Below, piece after piece: positions 1 through 11,811 of a stretch of DNA of 64,000 nucleotides (the stretch's first letter is position 1; each line of letters opens with the position of its first letter). A program made the translations under genes and the position numbers. Under the pieces are notes generated by a model. It worked only from the letters and a program-made list of their open reading frames with translations, did no database searches and was not told the origin of the DNA. The DNA is from Plantago major. Lineage: Eukaryota; Streptophyta; Magnoliopsida; Lamiales; Plantaginaceae. The stretch is taken from positions 20,486,667 through 20,550,666 of the forward strand of contig CM048842.1 in the NCBI GenBank assembly GCA_026545765.1, read 5' to 3'.

Positions 1-1
1 A

Positions 2-1693
2 AGACAAGGCATTGGCAGAACACCGCAATGAACACTTGAAAAGGAAGTTGATTGTCCTGAAATCTTCAGCAAGCTGCCAAATGTCAACTCCAATGAATAC
101 TTGAATAGATATCAAGTACTGGCTAAATTGAAAAAGAAGTTGTCTTCTCAAGATAAAGCCGCCATTGCATCAGTCCCTGCAGAAATGAAGACATTCACTG
201 AGCTCATCACTCAGAGAACAACCAGTCTGGTCGTTGCTCAGAAAGACCTAGGCATGGTTAGAGATGATGACCAAAACTTGGCTGCAAAAGCCTTTGAAGA
301 ATCTAGCTATGCTGCTGAAAAAGCAGATGCTATTCAAGGCCCACTGGCAGAGCTCACTGATAAGGAAACAGGTCTTATCAAACAAAATCAGGAGCTCAAG
401 GCTAATCTGGAAAAGTTGGTTGCTGCTTACAACTATCTGCAAGGCAACTTTAACTCCCTTTCAGAATCCTTTGTGATTCTTAGTCAGTCAACAATGACTA
501 AGGGGGAAGGATTTCAAGGTGCTCAAAGAGGAAGAGGAAGAGGAAACAAAAGAAAATCTGAACAACCACCTCAACCACCTCTCAGAATGAATGAGCCCTC
601 CTCCAGTCAGACTGCTCTACAGATAGTGGCCACTACTCAGTAACTTCCTGAAAAAGGAATGACAACAAGGGCCAGGGCACAGTAACCTCCAAGGGGTACC
701 AAGGCTCCAAGGAGAAGAAAAGTGATAGGGGTTGATGAGTCTTCTAAAGAAGAAGAAGAAGAAGAAGAAGAAGAAGAAGAAGGACAAATCAAATCCTAGG
801 GCAATGAAGAAGGCTGCAAATCACCTAACAAGAGAAATCTGGAAGATGATGATGAAGATGAGGATGAAGATGAAGCTCCTCTTCACAGAAAAAGAAGAAA
901 GGTTGATAACCTATCTGAGCCCATAGCTGCAAAGCCTTTGGCAGCTAAAACACCCTCTGGAAATACCAAGTTAATCCAGGGTGGTTCTTCAAGCAATCCC
1001 CCAAGGGAGAATTCAAGACAAAGGAGGAACAGGCTGAGAGCTGAACAAAGAAAACTTCAACTACCACTCAGGCCTGAAGAAGCCAAGCTTGAGTATGTGA
1101 AGACCAACAATGACTCCTCTGTCTATAGATACATTAATCAGAAGAATGGCTACTGGATTCTGGAACTCAAGCACTTACTAGTAAATGAAAAATTTCCAGA
1201 ACTAATCCATAAACAGCTCATGACATGGAGAAAAGACAAGCCAGTCTTGATTAATTCCAACCACATCAAAGCCTGGTTGGATTTTGAAGTAATCAAGAGA
1301 ATAGAAGCCATGAAAAAGGACCTCTCTGATGATTGTCCTTATGGAAAGCCAGATGATGTGCACAGAATTCCCAACATCACTGGAACAGGCACAAGAGCAA
1401 GACTTGCTGTGGAACCCTATGAGTCTTTCTACATGATTGAAGATCAATACAAGGGTGACATCAGATATCTGAAGATCACATATGAATACTTCAAGCTATC
1501 AGATATCAGAATTGAGCATGCCTGAAAATGGGGAAAGTATATGTGGGTCAAACAATTTGCCAAGAAGAATCCCACCAAAACCTACAAGGAAGTTTGTGGA
1601 TTTGCCAGAAACACTGAGATGATAGTCAGGACTTTGCTCTTTGACTACTCAGATGATATCAAAAGGTTTGGGGATAGGGAATTTGCAAATTGA
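2..1693 (+). pseudogene. Degenerate post-pol ORF of a copia (SIRE/Maximus-like) retrotransposon
   Basis: One reading frame runs through this stretch, broken by TGA 29-31, TAA 641-643, TAA 683-685, TAG 797-799 and TGA 1523-1525, and ends at TGA 1691-1693. The first 150 residues after position 101 look like a coiled coil rich in K, E, L and Q. They are followed by an Arg/Gly run, a Glu run encoded by GAA repeats, an Asp/Glu-rich stretch with a basic HRKRRKV patch, and a C-terminal part of about 200 residues that I do not recognise. No RT, integrase or zinc knuckle is present. It lies directly upstream of a polypurine tract and LTR, so it is the last ORF of a copia element whose pol lies left of the window. 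SIRE/Maximus elements carry such extra 3' ORFs, sometimes called env-like; I see no membrane helix here. The lineage assignment is inference. Confidence 0.6.
745..782. repeat. (GAA)n microsatellite inside the ORF
   Basis: About 12 GAA triplets in a row encode the poly-Glu run of the surrounding degenerate ORF. This is a length-variable site. Confidence 0.9.
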
Positions 1694-2053
1694 TCCACAG
1701 ATCTGCTGATTGAAGACTTGAAGACTAGTTTATTAGGATGTCTACTTGGAGCTTGGTTACTCCTGTTGTCCTAATTTAACTAAGTGTTTTGTATCTTGCT
1801 GAATGTACTTTATTGTTCTATCATTGTAAAAGTTCTATAAACTTTCTTTGTAACATATCTGATGAATCTACTCTCAGATATCAATCTATAAAAAGATAAC
1901 TATCAGCAAAGATCACACCTTGTGATTTGGTTGATATTTACTTTCTGCACTTAATTAAAATGAACTGAAAATATCATAATAAATGATTAAGTGTTAGATT
2001 GTTCCCTCCTCCAAGTTGTAATAGGTTTTAAAGATAGTCATCGTTGACTGGTC

Positions 2054-2068
2054 AAAAAGGGGGAAATT
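2054..2068 (+). other. Polypurine tract of the left copia element
   Basis: An A/G run (AAAAAGGGGGAAA then TT) immediately precedes TGTTAG, the expected order for second-strand priming next to a 3' LTR. Confidence 0.75.
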
Positions 2069-3394
2069 TGTTAGGAATATCTGTTTAGATTTTGATCAGC
2101 AACCTAATGACTTATCTTAGCACAGAAAGGTGGTTAGTACTCTTGATTCACTTGAACACTGTAAAAGAGGAAAATCACTAAGTATGTTAGTCTAGCAAAT
2201 CTTGTATAAGATGTTAGGTCTCTGAATGTAATTTTTATATCTTTGAAGAAGACCAAGAAGAAGGCATCCAACAGGAGAGTTCAACAAATTTTGAAGTTTT
2301 GAAGACTGCACAAGATTGCTGAAGACTAAGGTTATCAGATATCTTAAATAAACAAGTGTTTTTCAATAAACAAGTTTTGCAAAAGATATCTGAGAACACA
2401 AGATTTCTGAACGAGGAAAAGTGCCCACAGATATCTACACTCAGATACCCTGGATAAAACTAGGTTTCTGGGAAACAATGTTTCAACAAGTATCTGGAGA
2501 TGTGAAGATTTCTGGAAAGGGACATGCAATGCTTCAGAAAGCGTGCATAGTTCCGTTGGCACTACAAGACAAAAATAGTACAATGCAATAAATGCGCAGA
2601 CAGAGACATCTGAACAAAAGAGGAAATCTCTGAAAAGAGAGAACGTCTTCTGCAGTACTATTTACATATATCAATAGTTTGAATTTCATTAAGCCTAACG
2701 GATACTATTCAAACGGCATGATTTCCAACTATAAATATCAACACTTAGAATGCTTGAAACACACTGAACTCACTGAAAATACCAAGCTTCTATGATAATA
2801 CAACTAGTGGTATCTTTCTCTCAAGCATACAAGCCTTCAACCTAAGGAATAACTAAGGAAACTAAGGGGGAAATTTGTTAGTTTGGGAAACTAAGGAATA
2901 ACTCCAAGGTTATTGAGCATAGGAAGTACTTAGTTTGGGAAACTAAGGAATAGCTCAAAGGTTTCTGAGTATAGGAAGTACTTGGCTGAGAAAATCGGGG
3001 AATAACTCAGGAGGAACACTTGGTTGGGGACCTAGTGTATTTAGGAATCGAGAGAAGATATTTGTAAGGTGAACTCAATTATTTGTCTTGATGGATTCTA
3101 GGTCTGAGAAAGGCCGAAGTGGATTAGTTGAAGGATTACGCCACCTTCAGATACCACTATAAAGATCAGTGTTATTTACTTTATGCAATTTATTACTTGC
3201 TTTATTTACCTTGCTGAGTATTTACACATATCTTGCTGAGCACGTGCACTTATCACAGAAAAGTCTTCCGCTCTCTGAAATTAAGTATCAGATATCTTCA
3301 CAGATATCCGAGAAATTGTGTTTATCGGCAAAAGTTGTAAAAGACTATTCACACCCCCCCCAGTCTTTTCCCTTTGCCGTTATCTGGACCAACA
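2069..3394 (+). mobile_element. 3' LTR of the left copia element
   Basis: Begins TGTTAGGAATATC right after the polypurine tract and ends GGACCAACA, so it has TG...CA ends. Length is 1326 bp, in the range of SIRE-type copia LTRs. An AACTATAAATATCAACAC TATA box near 2729-2746 would place transcription start near 2765. The C-rich ACACCCCCCCCAGTC near the end is typical of copia LTRs. Sequence homologous to an Athila LTR follows directly, so this element inserted into that LTR. The matching 5' LTR and TSD copy must lie left of the window. An internal copy of the polypurine-plus-TGTTAG junction occurs at 2862-2882 (see findings). Confidence 0.75.
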
Positions 3395-4793
3395 AAAGAT
3401 CGAGTTTTTGATGACTTGGACGATTTCAGGCGCCAAAATGACATAATTGTGCGAAATAGAGAAAGTTAAGCAATTACGCTGAATTGGCCGTTGCACGGAG
3501 TTCGAGGTGTCAAAACATGATGTGACCAGCCAGTGCGAAGATAATTGAAGATGCTATCGAAGACAACTTTTTGAGGAAACAAAGTTAAGAGGCCCGAAAT
3601 TGAAGAACAAAGATATACAGCAGGAAACTGGAGGAATTGCATTCTGCGGTCCACAATGGGCTGCAAAAGGGTGTCTGCGGTCGACTGTCGACCGCAGTAC
3701 ACTGAAGTTTTGACTTTCAAGCTAATTTCTGGCCTGTCAGGCTAGGGACCGTCTTCATGAACCTTATACACCAAAGGCGGTTGGAGCTCGGATTTTTCAG
3801 TATAAATAAGACCATTGGGGTCTCAAATCATAGAGCGAGCAGAACGGGAGGGTTCCAAACAAGAGAACGGAATGTTAGGGTTCCGAAACACAAAAGCAGC
3901 TCTCCTGAGAGAGAACCAGTCATCGGGGAAGTGAAATTCCAAAACCCTAGCCGACAGCAAGCAATCAAGAAGACTTCAAGACATCCAAGGAGCTCATCAA
4001 GATCGATCAAGAAAAGGAATCGAAGAAAGAGAATCTGAGGGTCGACACTCGCCATCTTCTTACGGTTTAGTTGTTTCAAACATGATTTCAATTCAGTTTA
4101 CAGTTTCTTTACTTTCAGTTATGTCAGGCTAATTTACCTGTGTAAGATTTAGTCGGGATCTTTGATTACTTGGTTTATATATCATGGAATAGTTTTAGCA
4201 TCAATGTTGGTTATGCGATGTTGTTCATACCTGTGTTGGTTGTGGAAAGATGCTTTGTTTGTTTATGTTTTCGCGAGACATGAGTATTCATAGCACTAGA
4301 TTAGGAGATGTCAGCTGTGTGTATAAGGTGATATTCTGCCTGAGGTTTGTTGTTGAGCTAGACGATAGTCTACGTGGGGTATCTTTACTGACTGCGCCTT
4401 GGTATGAGATATGTGACCTATGTGACTCTTCAGCCGTAACTATCGCTATATGTTATTCCTGATATATAACGTTTGTCAAAGTGAAGGTTAACACTTACAT
4501 ATTTTCTCTACAAGTTCTTAATTCGTTAATTCTTATTGTAATTACTTTTATGCTTACGTGTTTAATTTACTTATTCAGAAATACTAATAATCTGTTATTT
4601 ACTTTATACTGAAAATCAACCATTTAATATTCTATTTCAATCGAGCGTCATTCCCGAGAGAACAACATCTCGAGTTAACTTACTGCTATAAACTGTGTGT
4701 TTGTGAGCTTCTGGCAATTATAAATTTAATCTTTGATTTTATTTAGAGATTACAGGTTCTACAACGAAAAACAAAATCTCTGAGTGTACATCA
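3395..4793 (+). mobile_element. 5' LTR of Athila-type gypsy element, left end missing
   Basis: Aligns along its length with the LTR at 14137-15680, starting from the point equivalent to about 14255; roughly the first 115 bp are missing at the copia junction. Shared blocks include the GGCGCCAAAA(T/C)GACATAATTGTGCG motif, the GC-rich dyad, TATAAATAAG (here about 3800) and the ACAACGAAAAACAAAATCTCTGAGTG end. The two LTRs differ by many substitutions and small indels; for example the 3' copy has an extra block near 15218-15250. The element is therefore old. Confidence 0.85.
3675..3697. promoter_or_regulatory. Perfect GC-rich dyad in Athila U3
   Basis: CTGCGGTCGA and TCGACCGCAG form a perfect 10-bp inverted repeat around a 3-nt loop. 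It lies about 100 bp upstream of the LTR TATA box. The 3' LTR copy (around 14546-14566) has lost the centre of it. Function is unknown; protein binding or a hairpin are both possible. Confidence 0.6.
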
Positions 4794-4798
4794 AAATT

Positions 4799-4816
4799 TA
4801 GCGCCGCTGCCGGGGA
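4799..4816 (+). other. Primer binding site of Athila element
   Basis: TAGCGCCGCTGCCGGGGA lies a few bases after the 5' LTR and differs at two positions from the canonical Athila primer site TGGCGCCGTTGCCGGGGA. Confidence 0.85.
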
Positions 4817-4935
4817 ATAATTAGTAGATTGCCTGCCTAGAACTTATTTGGTTATTTTCGAGCAGTAACTACTTTTATTTGACAGGAAAACTCAAGATGG
4901 AAGAAGAAGACTAAAGAACTATCAGAGAGATTAGT

Positions 4936-6189
4936 ATGTCGATACCAAGGAGTGGAATTCAGATCCAGCCGCATGTAAGGGAGTACGGGTTTGATCTTAC
5001 TCTGATTAACGCATCGCCAAAGTTCGGAGGAAGAGAAGGAGAAAATGAATGCAAGTTCATGTATGCATTCGAGTATATTGTCGAGCAGTTTCCAACGAAG
5101 GGGTTAACCGATGGTAAGCTGAAATTCTGGTTCTTAATCAAAACACTGGAGGGATGAGCAAAAAGATGGATAGATTCAATTAAAGAAGATGTCAATGAAT
5201 GGGAAGAGCTGTGGAGTTTGTTCTTGAAAAGGTTTCTCGGGCTTGCAAGGGTTATGAGAAAAAGGAGAATGATATCCACTTTCTCTCAGAAATAGAAGGA
5301 ATCTTTTCATGATGCATGGGAAAGGTTTGAGGAGATACAATACAACTGCCCCCAACATCAGTTTACTTCGCGACAACTCTGTGAGTATTTCTACTTAGGA
5401 GTTAGAGAGGAGTTTAGGGACATTATAGACGTAGCTCTGAAGGGATCGTTTATGCGGAGCTCTGCTAAGCAAGTATTGGAAGTTTGTGCAAGTGTTGCTA
5501 AGAACTCAAAGTACATGAGTGAGCAGCTGAAGGAGAATGAGATCTTCAACAAGATGGAAGCCATGGAAGAAGTAAGGACAGTAGTCGCAATTGAGCAAGA
5601 AGCGAAATGGGCTATGGGACAGAGCGTAGGAACTCCTGAGTACTTGGACAAAAGAAGCATATCAAAGGAAGTAAGCCAAGAAGTACCAGAAGGAAAACCT
5701 ATTAAGCTGAGCATTGAAGGGAAGGATGAAATTTCCAAAATCAGCAGCGAACAAGTAGTCGACAGCGTCATAACTTCCAAAAAGGGGTTGGAAGAGGAGA
5801 TCAAAACCCTCAAGGAACATCACAACTAGAGAGGAAAAGTAGCGCTGGAGGAACTGGATAAAGGAAGCGAGGAAACACACTTCCTGGTGAAGTTTTTCAC
5901 AGAAAACGTCACGTCGATTGAGGATGCAATAGAAAGGTTAAGTGATGAAGTCGATGCAGTCAAAGACGATTTGATCGAAATGAAGTATGCAGTTAGGGAG
6001 TTGGATGAAAACGTGGAAGAAGTTAAGGAGCAGTAAGTGGAAAGCATTAGGGCTATCACTACAAGGAGCGGGATAACAACGCCGGATTCTATTCCTAGAA
6101 GTGAAGAAAGAGCAAGAAAGAAGAAGGATGTGGAGATAGTGGATATAGAAGAGGAAGAGAAGAGAGAGAAGTCGAAGAAAGAAGTCTAG
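4936..6189 (+). pseudogene. Athila gag (broken)
   Basis: One frame carries a retrotransposon gag domain from about residue 25 to 170, with the typical features KFWFL..LEG, AKRW, FHDAWERF and the LCEYFYLGV block. In-frame stops occur at 5155-5157 (TGA where Trp is expected), 5293-5295, 5827-5829, 6034-6036 and 6187-6189. The C-terminal half is charged and coiled-coil-like, ending with an ITTRSG motif common in Athila gag just before the protease region. No CCHC zinc knuckle is visible. The start ATG at 4936 lies about 120 bp after the PBS. In life it would form the capsid of the retrotransposon particle; here it cannot be translated whole. Confidence 0.85.
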
Positions 6190-6241
6190 GAGAAGGGGGA
6201 GAGAAGACAAGATAGCATCCCAGAGAGGAATATATGAGGAC

Positions 6242-6829
6242 GACCTGATGGATAAGGGATACGTCCAAGCGGAAGATGGGCGAATAGTTCATCTAAAAGA
6301 CTTACCTTATCCAGGCAGGTTCACAAATGACGTCAAGAAGGCTAAAGGAAACTTATAGAGTCAATCATTTCCAATACCAATACCAGACCTGCTTACTTTA
6401 TACCCATCTGATTATATGGCAACTCTAAGGGAATTCTTTAACCAAAAGAAGGCCTATGTTGGAGTGGCATGGAGAGAAGGATCGGATATCATGAGAAGAG
6501 GAGTAGGAAATCCTGGACAATTCAACATGACGATTGGAGTGAAGGGCAAAGAGGTGAATTGCATGATAGACCTTGGAGCCAGCGTAAATCTTATGTCATT
6601 GGCTAAAGCAAGGGAGCTAGGGATTGAAGACGAAATAGAACCTTGTGGAACTAGCGTCCTGTTGGCCGACAATTCGACAAAGAAATGTGCTGGGGAAATC
6701 AGAGGTTTGCCTGTGGAGATCGGAGGCATAAGATCAAGGCTAGACTTCCTTGTGATGGATATGGAAGGAAGCGTAATGAGGTTTAAACATTTATTGGGAG
6801 ACCAACCCTACATCAGATGGAAGCCGTAG
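6242..6829 (+). pseudogene. Athila retropepsin-like protease region (broken)
   Basis: Reading frame 6242-6829 (open from 6416) contains a pepsin-like protease with the DLGAS active-site motif near 6570-6585, followed by NLM, a conserved hydrophobic core (SVLLADNS) and a late LLGDQPYI block. The protease would process the Gag-Pol polyprotein. A TAG interrupts the upstream part near 6356-6358. The frame differs from both gag and the following segment, so at least two frameshifts surround it. Confidence 0.8.
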
Positions 6830-7365
6830 TCGACACGGGAGAGAAGACCTATTCATTGATCGTGGAAGGGCAGAAGAAGCGTTTCAATTCTAAAGGTGAA
6901 CTCCTAGAGGAAGGAAAGAGAATCGAGAGAGGATATTGGGAAAGTGCAGATGATTTCCATCTGGGAGACGAAGTTGAGTTTGGATATCTGATGCCAGATC
7001 TTATACATGAAGATGAAGAAGATTTTGACACGGAGTACTTTGAGAGGATCGAGCAACTGTATTTGGTGGATACAATGGAAAATCAGGAGAAGGAAGATCC
7101 GCCAGCCATGGGATTAGAGGAGGTGCTGAGGTCGAAACCTGAACTCAAACAGCTACCCGCAGACTGCAAGTACATTTTCTTATCCAACGATGAGTTTTTT
7201 CCTGTCATTATATCTTCATCTTTAACTAAGTATCAAGAAGAGAAGTTATTAGAGGTTTTAAAGAAATATAAGGAAAAAATAGGATGGGATATAACTGACA
7301 TCAAGGCGATCAGCCCCGTGAGGTGCATGCATACTATTACAATGGGGAAGGAGCAAAGCCGGTGA
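6817..7365 (+). pseudogene. Athila pol linker between protease and RT
   Basis: Acidic open segment of 182 codons overlapping the protease end in another frame. It contains the weakly conserved pre-RT region of Athila pol, ending in a block with W-D-I-T-D-I-K-A-I-S-P, which precedes the RT domain in this lineage. The frame ends at TGA 7363-7365 just before the RT block, which continues in a new frame from 7398. Confidence 0.65.
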
Positions 7366-8650
7366 GGTAACCTCAGAGAAGGCAGAATCCAGTAGTAATG
7401 GAAGTGGTCAAGAAGGAGATTCACAAACTTCTGAATAACGGGCTGATCTACCCTATCGAAAGTAGCAATTGGGTGTGTACAATACACGTGATTCCTAAGA
7501 AGTTAGGAATAACGGTAAAGGATAATATCGCAACTAGGATTGCTACAAGATGGAGGATGTGTATCAACTATAGGAGATTGAATGCAGCTACAAGGAAGGA
7601 CCATTTCCCCCTACCTTTTATAGATCAGATGCTGGACAGTCTGACGGGGCACGAATATTATTGTTTCCTAGACAGGCTATCTGGATTCTTCCAGATCCCC
7701 ATTGCACCTGAAGACCAGGAGAAGGCTACTTTTACCTGCCCTTTTGGAACGTTTGCTTATAGAAGGATGCCGTTTGGATTATGCAATGCACCGGCTACCT
7801 TCCAGAGATGCATGTTGTCTATATTTAGCGACATGGTGGGAAAGTTCATAGAAGTATACATGGATGACTACTCAGTATTTGGAAATTCATTCGAAGATTG
7901 TCTTTAGAAGTTGTCACTAGTTCTGGAAAGATGCATTAAGTGCAATCTGACTCTGAGCTGGGAAAAGAGTACTTTTATGGTATAGGAAGGAATAGTGCTG
8001 GGCCATATTATTTCAAAGGAAGGGATAAAAGTGGACGAAGCGAAGGTGGAGACGATATCAAAGCTACCGCCACCAACCAACGTCAAGGAACTTCAATCCT
8101 TTTTGGGGAATATCAACTTTCACCGGAGATTTATCAAGGACTTGTTGGTGGAAGCTAAACCTCTCAACAATCTACTGAGGAAGGATGTTAAGTTTGATTT
8201 CGACGAAGATTATATGAAAGCGTGGAGCAGCCTGAAAGAGAAGTTAGTAACCTCCCCAATTATGACTGCACCAAATTGGGAGATTCCATTTGAAATAATG
8301 TGCGTTGCATCAGACTTTGCTGTTGGATCTGTACTAGGACAGAAGGTGGACAATTAGTTCAGGGCAATCTACTACGCAAGCAAATCCATGAACAATGCAC
8401 AGAAGAATTACTACACCACAGAAAAGGAATTCTTGGCGGTCGTATTCGCCCTTGAGAAGTTCTGGAGTTACAATGTGGGATATTAGGTTATCATCCACAG
8501 TGATCACGCCGCATTAAGACATTTGATAGCGAAGACGGATGCAAAACTAAGACTCATTCGGTAGGTACTTCTGTTGCAGCAATTTGATTATAAGATAGTA
8601 GACAGGCTAGGGAAAGAGAACAGTATAGCAGAACACCTCTCCGGAATCAC
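7366..8650 (+). pseudogene. Athila reverse transcriptase and RNase H (broken)
   Basis: From 7398 the RT fingers and palm are clear: WRMCINYRRLN, DHFPLPFIDQM, the FFQIPIAPEDQEK block, FAYRRMPFGLCNAPATFQ, and the catalytic YMDDYSVF near 7858-7880. TAG 7905-7907 interrupts it. The same frame resumes with LGHIISKEGI, FLGNINFHRRFI and the connection domain. After TAG 8355-8357 an RNase H domain follows with YYASK, YTTEKEFLAVVFALEKF and a HSDHAALRHL block, with further stops near 8485 and 8562. The catalytic YMDD is kept, but the enzyme cannot be made as one chain. Confidence 0.88.
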
Positions 8651-8658
8651 CGTACCTA

Positions 8659-10024
8659 ATGTGGGAGAAGAAATTGATGATGATTTTCCTGGGGGAACAA
8701 GTTTTCAGTGTTGAGAAGGAGTCGTGGTATGCAGATATTGTGAACTTTCTCACAAGTGGAGTGTTGAAAAAGGACTGGACACTAGCAGAGAAGATTGCTC
8801 TAATAACAAAGAGCAAGGGTTTTATCTGGGAACCACCGCATTTGTTCATGGAAGGAGGAAATATGGTTTATAGAATATGCGTCCCAGAGCATGAGCAGGA
8901 GAACATACTAAGACACTGTCACGAATTCGAGTGTGGGGGCATTATGGACCGAGGAAAACTGCCCACAAAGTCCTTCAATCAGGATTCTACTGGGACTCGA
9001 TCTACAAGGACGCAATAACCTTCTGCAAGAATTGTGACAGGTGCTAGAGAACTGGGAACATAACCAAGAGGGACGAGATGCCTATGACTACCAACCTGGT
9101 GGAAGAAATCTTCGACGTCTGGGGAATAGACTTTATGGGACCTTTTTCAAAGTCAGATGGGAACGAGTACATACTGGTTGCAGTTGATTACGTGTCGAAG
9201 TGGGTGGAGGCAACAGCCACAAGAAGAAACGATGCGCTGGTAGTGCTTAAATTTCTCAAGGAGAACATATTTGCCAGATATGGAACACCAAATACAATCA
9301 TCAGCGATGGAGGTATGCATTTCTGCAACAAGCTATTCACGGAATGTATGCACAAGTTTCACATTAGGTACAGAATAGCAACACCATATCATCCGCAAAC
9401 CCCTGGGCAAGTGGATGTGAGCAACAGATAGATTAAGGCAATATTGGAGAGAGTGGTGAAGCCGAGCAGGAAAGATTGGTCACATGCCTCGCCGAACACT
9501 CTGTGGGCATACAGAACAACATATAAAACGGTTTTGGGAGCATGTCCATACAGGATTGTATATGGGAAGACATGCCATCTACCTTTTGAAGTGGAGCACA
9601 TGGCGTGGTGGGCCATCAAGACTCTAAACTGCGATTTAGATGCAAGCGGGGAGAAGAGGTTGCTGGATCTCAATGAACTGACTGAAATCCGGAATCAGGC
9701 CTACGCTAACTCAAAGATATATAAGGAGAAGACAAAGGCTTACCATGATAAGAACATCAGGCAAAAGCAAATCGAAGATGGGCAGGAAGTGTGACTTTAC
9801 GACTCACGTCTGAAGTGGTTCCCGGGAAAGTTGAGAAGCAAATGGTAAGGACCGTACAAAGTCCTCAAGATATATCCGTACGGAACGATCCAATTGCTAG
9901 ACTACAAGTCAAGGGGAATTTTCAAGGTGAACGGACACAGAGTTAAACCATACATCTCAGGGGATCAACAACATGCCAACCAGACGGAGACGTTCAGGTT
10001 GGACTTGCCAAAGATCGATGCATA
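8659..10024 (+). pseudogene. Athila integrase (broken, catalytic Glu replaced)
   Basis: Starts in a new frame. Part of an HHCC zinc-binding region is visible near 8890-9060 (CHEFECGG then, after a frameshift, FCKNCDRC). The DDE core follows: GIDFMGP near 9127, ISDGGMHF near 9300-9325, and [14 protein letters not shown] near 9387-9428. In gypsy integrases the third catalytic residue is the Glu of the GQAE/GQVE segment; here that position reads Asp. A TAG follows at 9429-9431 and a TGA at 9792-9794. The C-terminal part with KW.GPYKVLKIYPYGTI and VNGHRVKPYI continues to about 10024. Confidence 0.85.
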
Positions 10025-10179
10025 GTCAGGCAAACGACTATAAACGAGCGCTTTTGGGAGGCAACCCAACAATTTGTAAGTATTTACGTTTTTTTCATTT
10101 CACGTAGTTTGCATACACTTCACGTTTTCAAAAAATTTCACACAAAGTAGGTCTTTTGCATTAGTTTTCTATTTCTTAG

Positions 10180-11098
10180 TGTTGAGGGATAAAACCTCAA
10201 ACACCAACACTACTACTACAAGTAACCTAATCTAAGATCCACCTCCAACTTGAAGTCCGAGAGAAGGCTTGTCCGAGCAAGAGTACCTGAAAGGACTAAG
10301 TGGGGGAGTTAGAATGGGTTACCCGGATTGCCTAAGTCAATCCGGAAGGAGGCTTTACTCAAAGGAGAGATGAAAGCTCTCAATGCAATAGTAATGGGAA
10401 AGGTAATGAAATCAAGGATGTTTAGGACTTAGGAGACAACACAATTTCCTAGGGGATTTCACTTACCTCAAGGTATTGGACCTTGTGTTATATTTATAGT
10501 TATCATATACTTATGAAGTAGTTCATAAGATGATGCCAAGTGTATGCCTCAGATTTGGACACCAATGCTACCTTTGGCCCATGGCCCATTAGTGAATAGT
10601 AATCCAATACTAATTAATGGGCTGGGAGGGTAGTTTGGTCCTTTCCCTCTGAGAGTACTGTTCCGCACGTTGAGTCCGTGTAAGTCCCTCGGACAGATCC
10701 GCATGATTGGATGACTCTGCCTTGGGTAACTCTAGGTGTCCGGACCTTAGAGTTCCACGGAAGCATCTCAGTGGTTCTGTCAAATACGTTTGGTCTTACT
10801 GTACTGGTGGCGTCCGAGATTCTCTCGTCCGGTCCATTTAGCATCTTAGGACTGACTATTTGCGGTACTTGGGGGGACCAGGTAACCTTTTGTCTGGCTC
10901 GGAAGTCATCCATCTAGCTTGGTCGGACCTAGCTGAAATGGCGTGCTGACTTGTGAGTACTAGTTGACCTGAGATAGTTTCCTTTAGGACGGACCACTCG
11001 AAGGTCGGACTAGCTTTGGATGGCTATCTTAGCCTTGATGCGCTCTAGGACACGCTCTATGGCGCCCTTAACGGATTGGACACATTTCCGTATCAACA
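10180..11098 (-). mobile_element. Solo LTR, 919 bp, TSD CTTAG
   Basis: Begins TGTTGAGGGAT and ends CCGTATCAACA, and is flanked by identical 5-bp direct repeats CTTAG (10175-10179 and 11099-11103). TG...CA ends with a 5-bp TSD and no internal domain fit a solo LTR left by recombination. I place it on the minus strand because that strand carries ACTATAAATATAAC, a good TATA box, near 10486-10499. It interrupts the Athila element just after integrase, so it is younger than that element. The family is not identified. Confidence 0.88.
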
Positions 11099-11200
11099 CT
11101 TAGATTGTCCCTTTTTCAAGTGAACAAAATAAAAATGAAAAAAAATAAAAGAAAACGAGAAAAAAATTTCGAACGCGCGAAAGGGAAAAAACAGAACCAC

Positions 11201-11491
11201 GACTGCGGCCGGCAGTGGGCCGCAGTCGAGCTTCTGCTGTCGACTCTCGACCGAAGTAGCCTGATTCTGCGAGATTTTCTTGCCTTTTTTGGTGTTTGGA
11301 AATTTCCTTTCACTTGTTTCTTGTTTATGGAATGCTTTTGCAAAAATTTCCTTCAATTGTCAGCACTCTAAACCTATTTAAATGCATCACTACCTTCTCT
11401 AAACTCACAAATTCACAAGAACAAAAGCATTGCACTCTAGAATAAGCTTTGTGTTTAGTTTTTCTCTCAAGAATTCAAGTTCTTTGGCAAG
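11201..11491 (+). promoter_or_regulatory. LTR-like promoter module inside the Athila element
   Basis: A perfect 10-bp dyad (GACTGCGGCC, 7-nt loop, GGCCGCAGTC; 11201-11227) is followed about 150 bp later by CTATTTAAATGC (TATA-like, near 11374-11383). A leader then runs to a consensus splice donor CAAG/GTACGA at 11491/11492. The order dyad, TATA, leader matches the U3-R layout of the Athila LTRs in this window, but it lies in the post-pol region. It is a candidate internal promoter for the ORF starting at 11812. Inference only. Confidence 0.4.
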
Positions 11492-11811
11492 GTACGATTC
11501 TTCAACTCTACCCTTCTCATTACTTCTACTCGCATGAGTTATGATTATGTATATGGAATGCATGTGTTAGATACATACGCATTGAGTATGGAAGATTGAA
11601 AATTCACATTAATGTTAATATGCATGTTCTAGTGATCAACTATGCTATGTCTAATCTATCATTCTCACCCGTTAGTATGCATGATTTCATTTTCTGCGAT
11701 TATATGAATTTTGAAGGTTCTCAAACATGCTATTTCTACCTACCTTGCATCGATTAGGTTTGGGGGATATGTGAACCAATTTCAAAACTTTCCATCACCA
11801 TTCTTAGGAAC

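Noticed and set aside
732-926. Lys-rich ORF starting MMSLLKKKKKK
   Set aside because: Out-of-frame shadow of the GAA repeat; the coherent frame there encodes Glu runs and links the flanking parts of the degenerate ORF.
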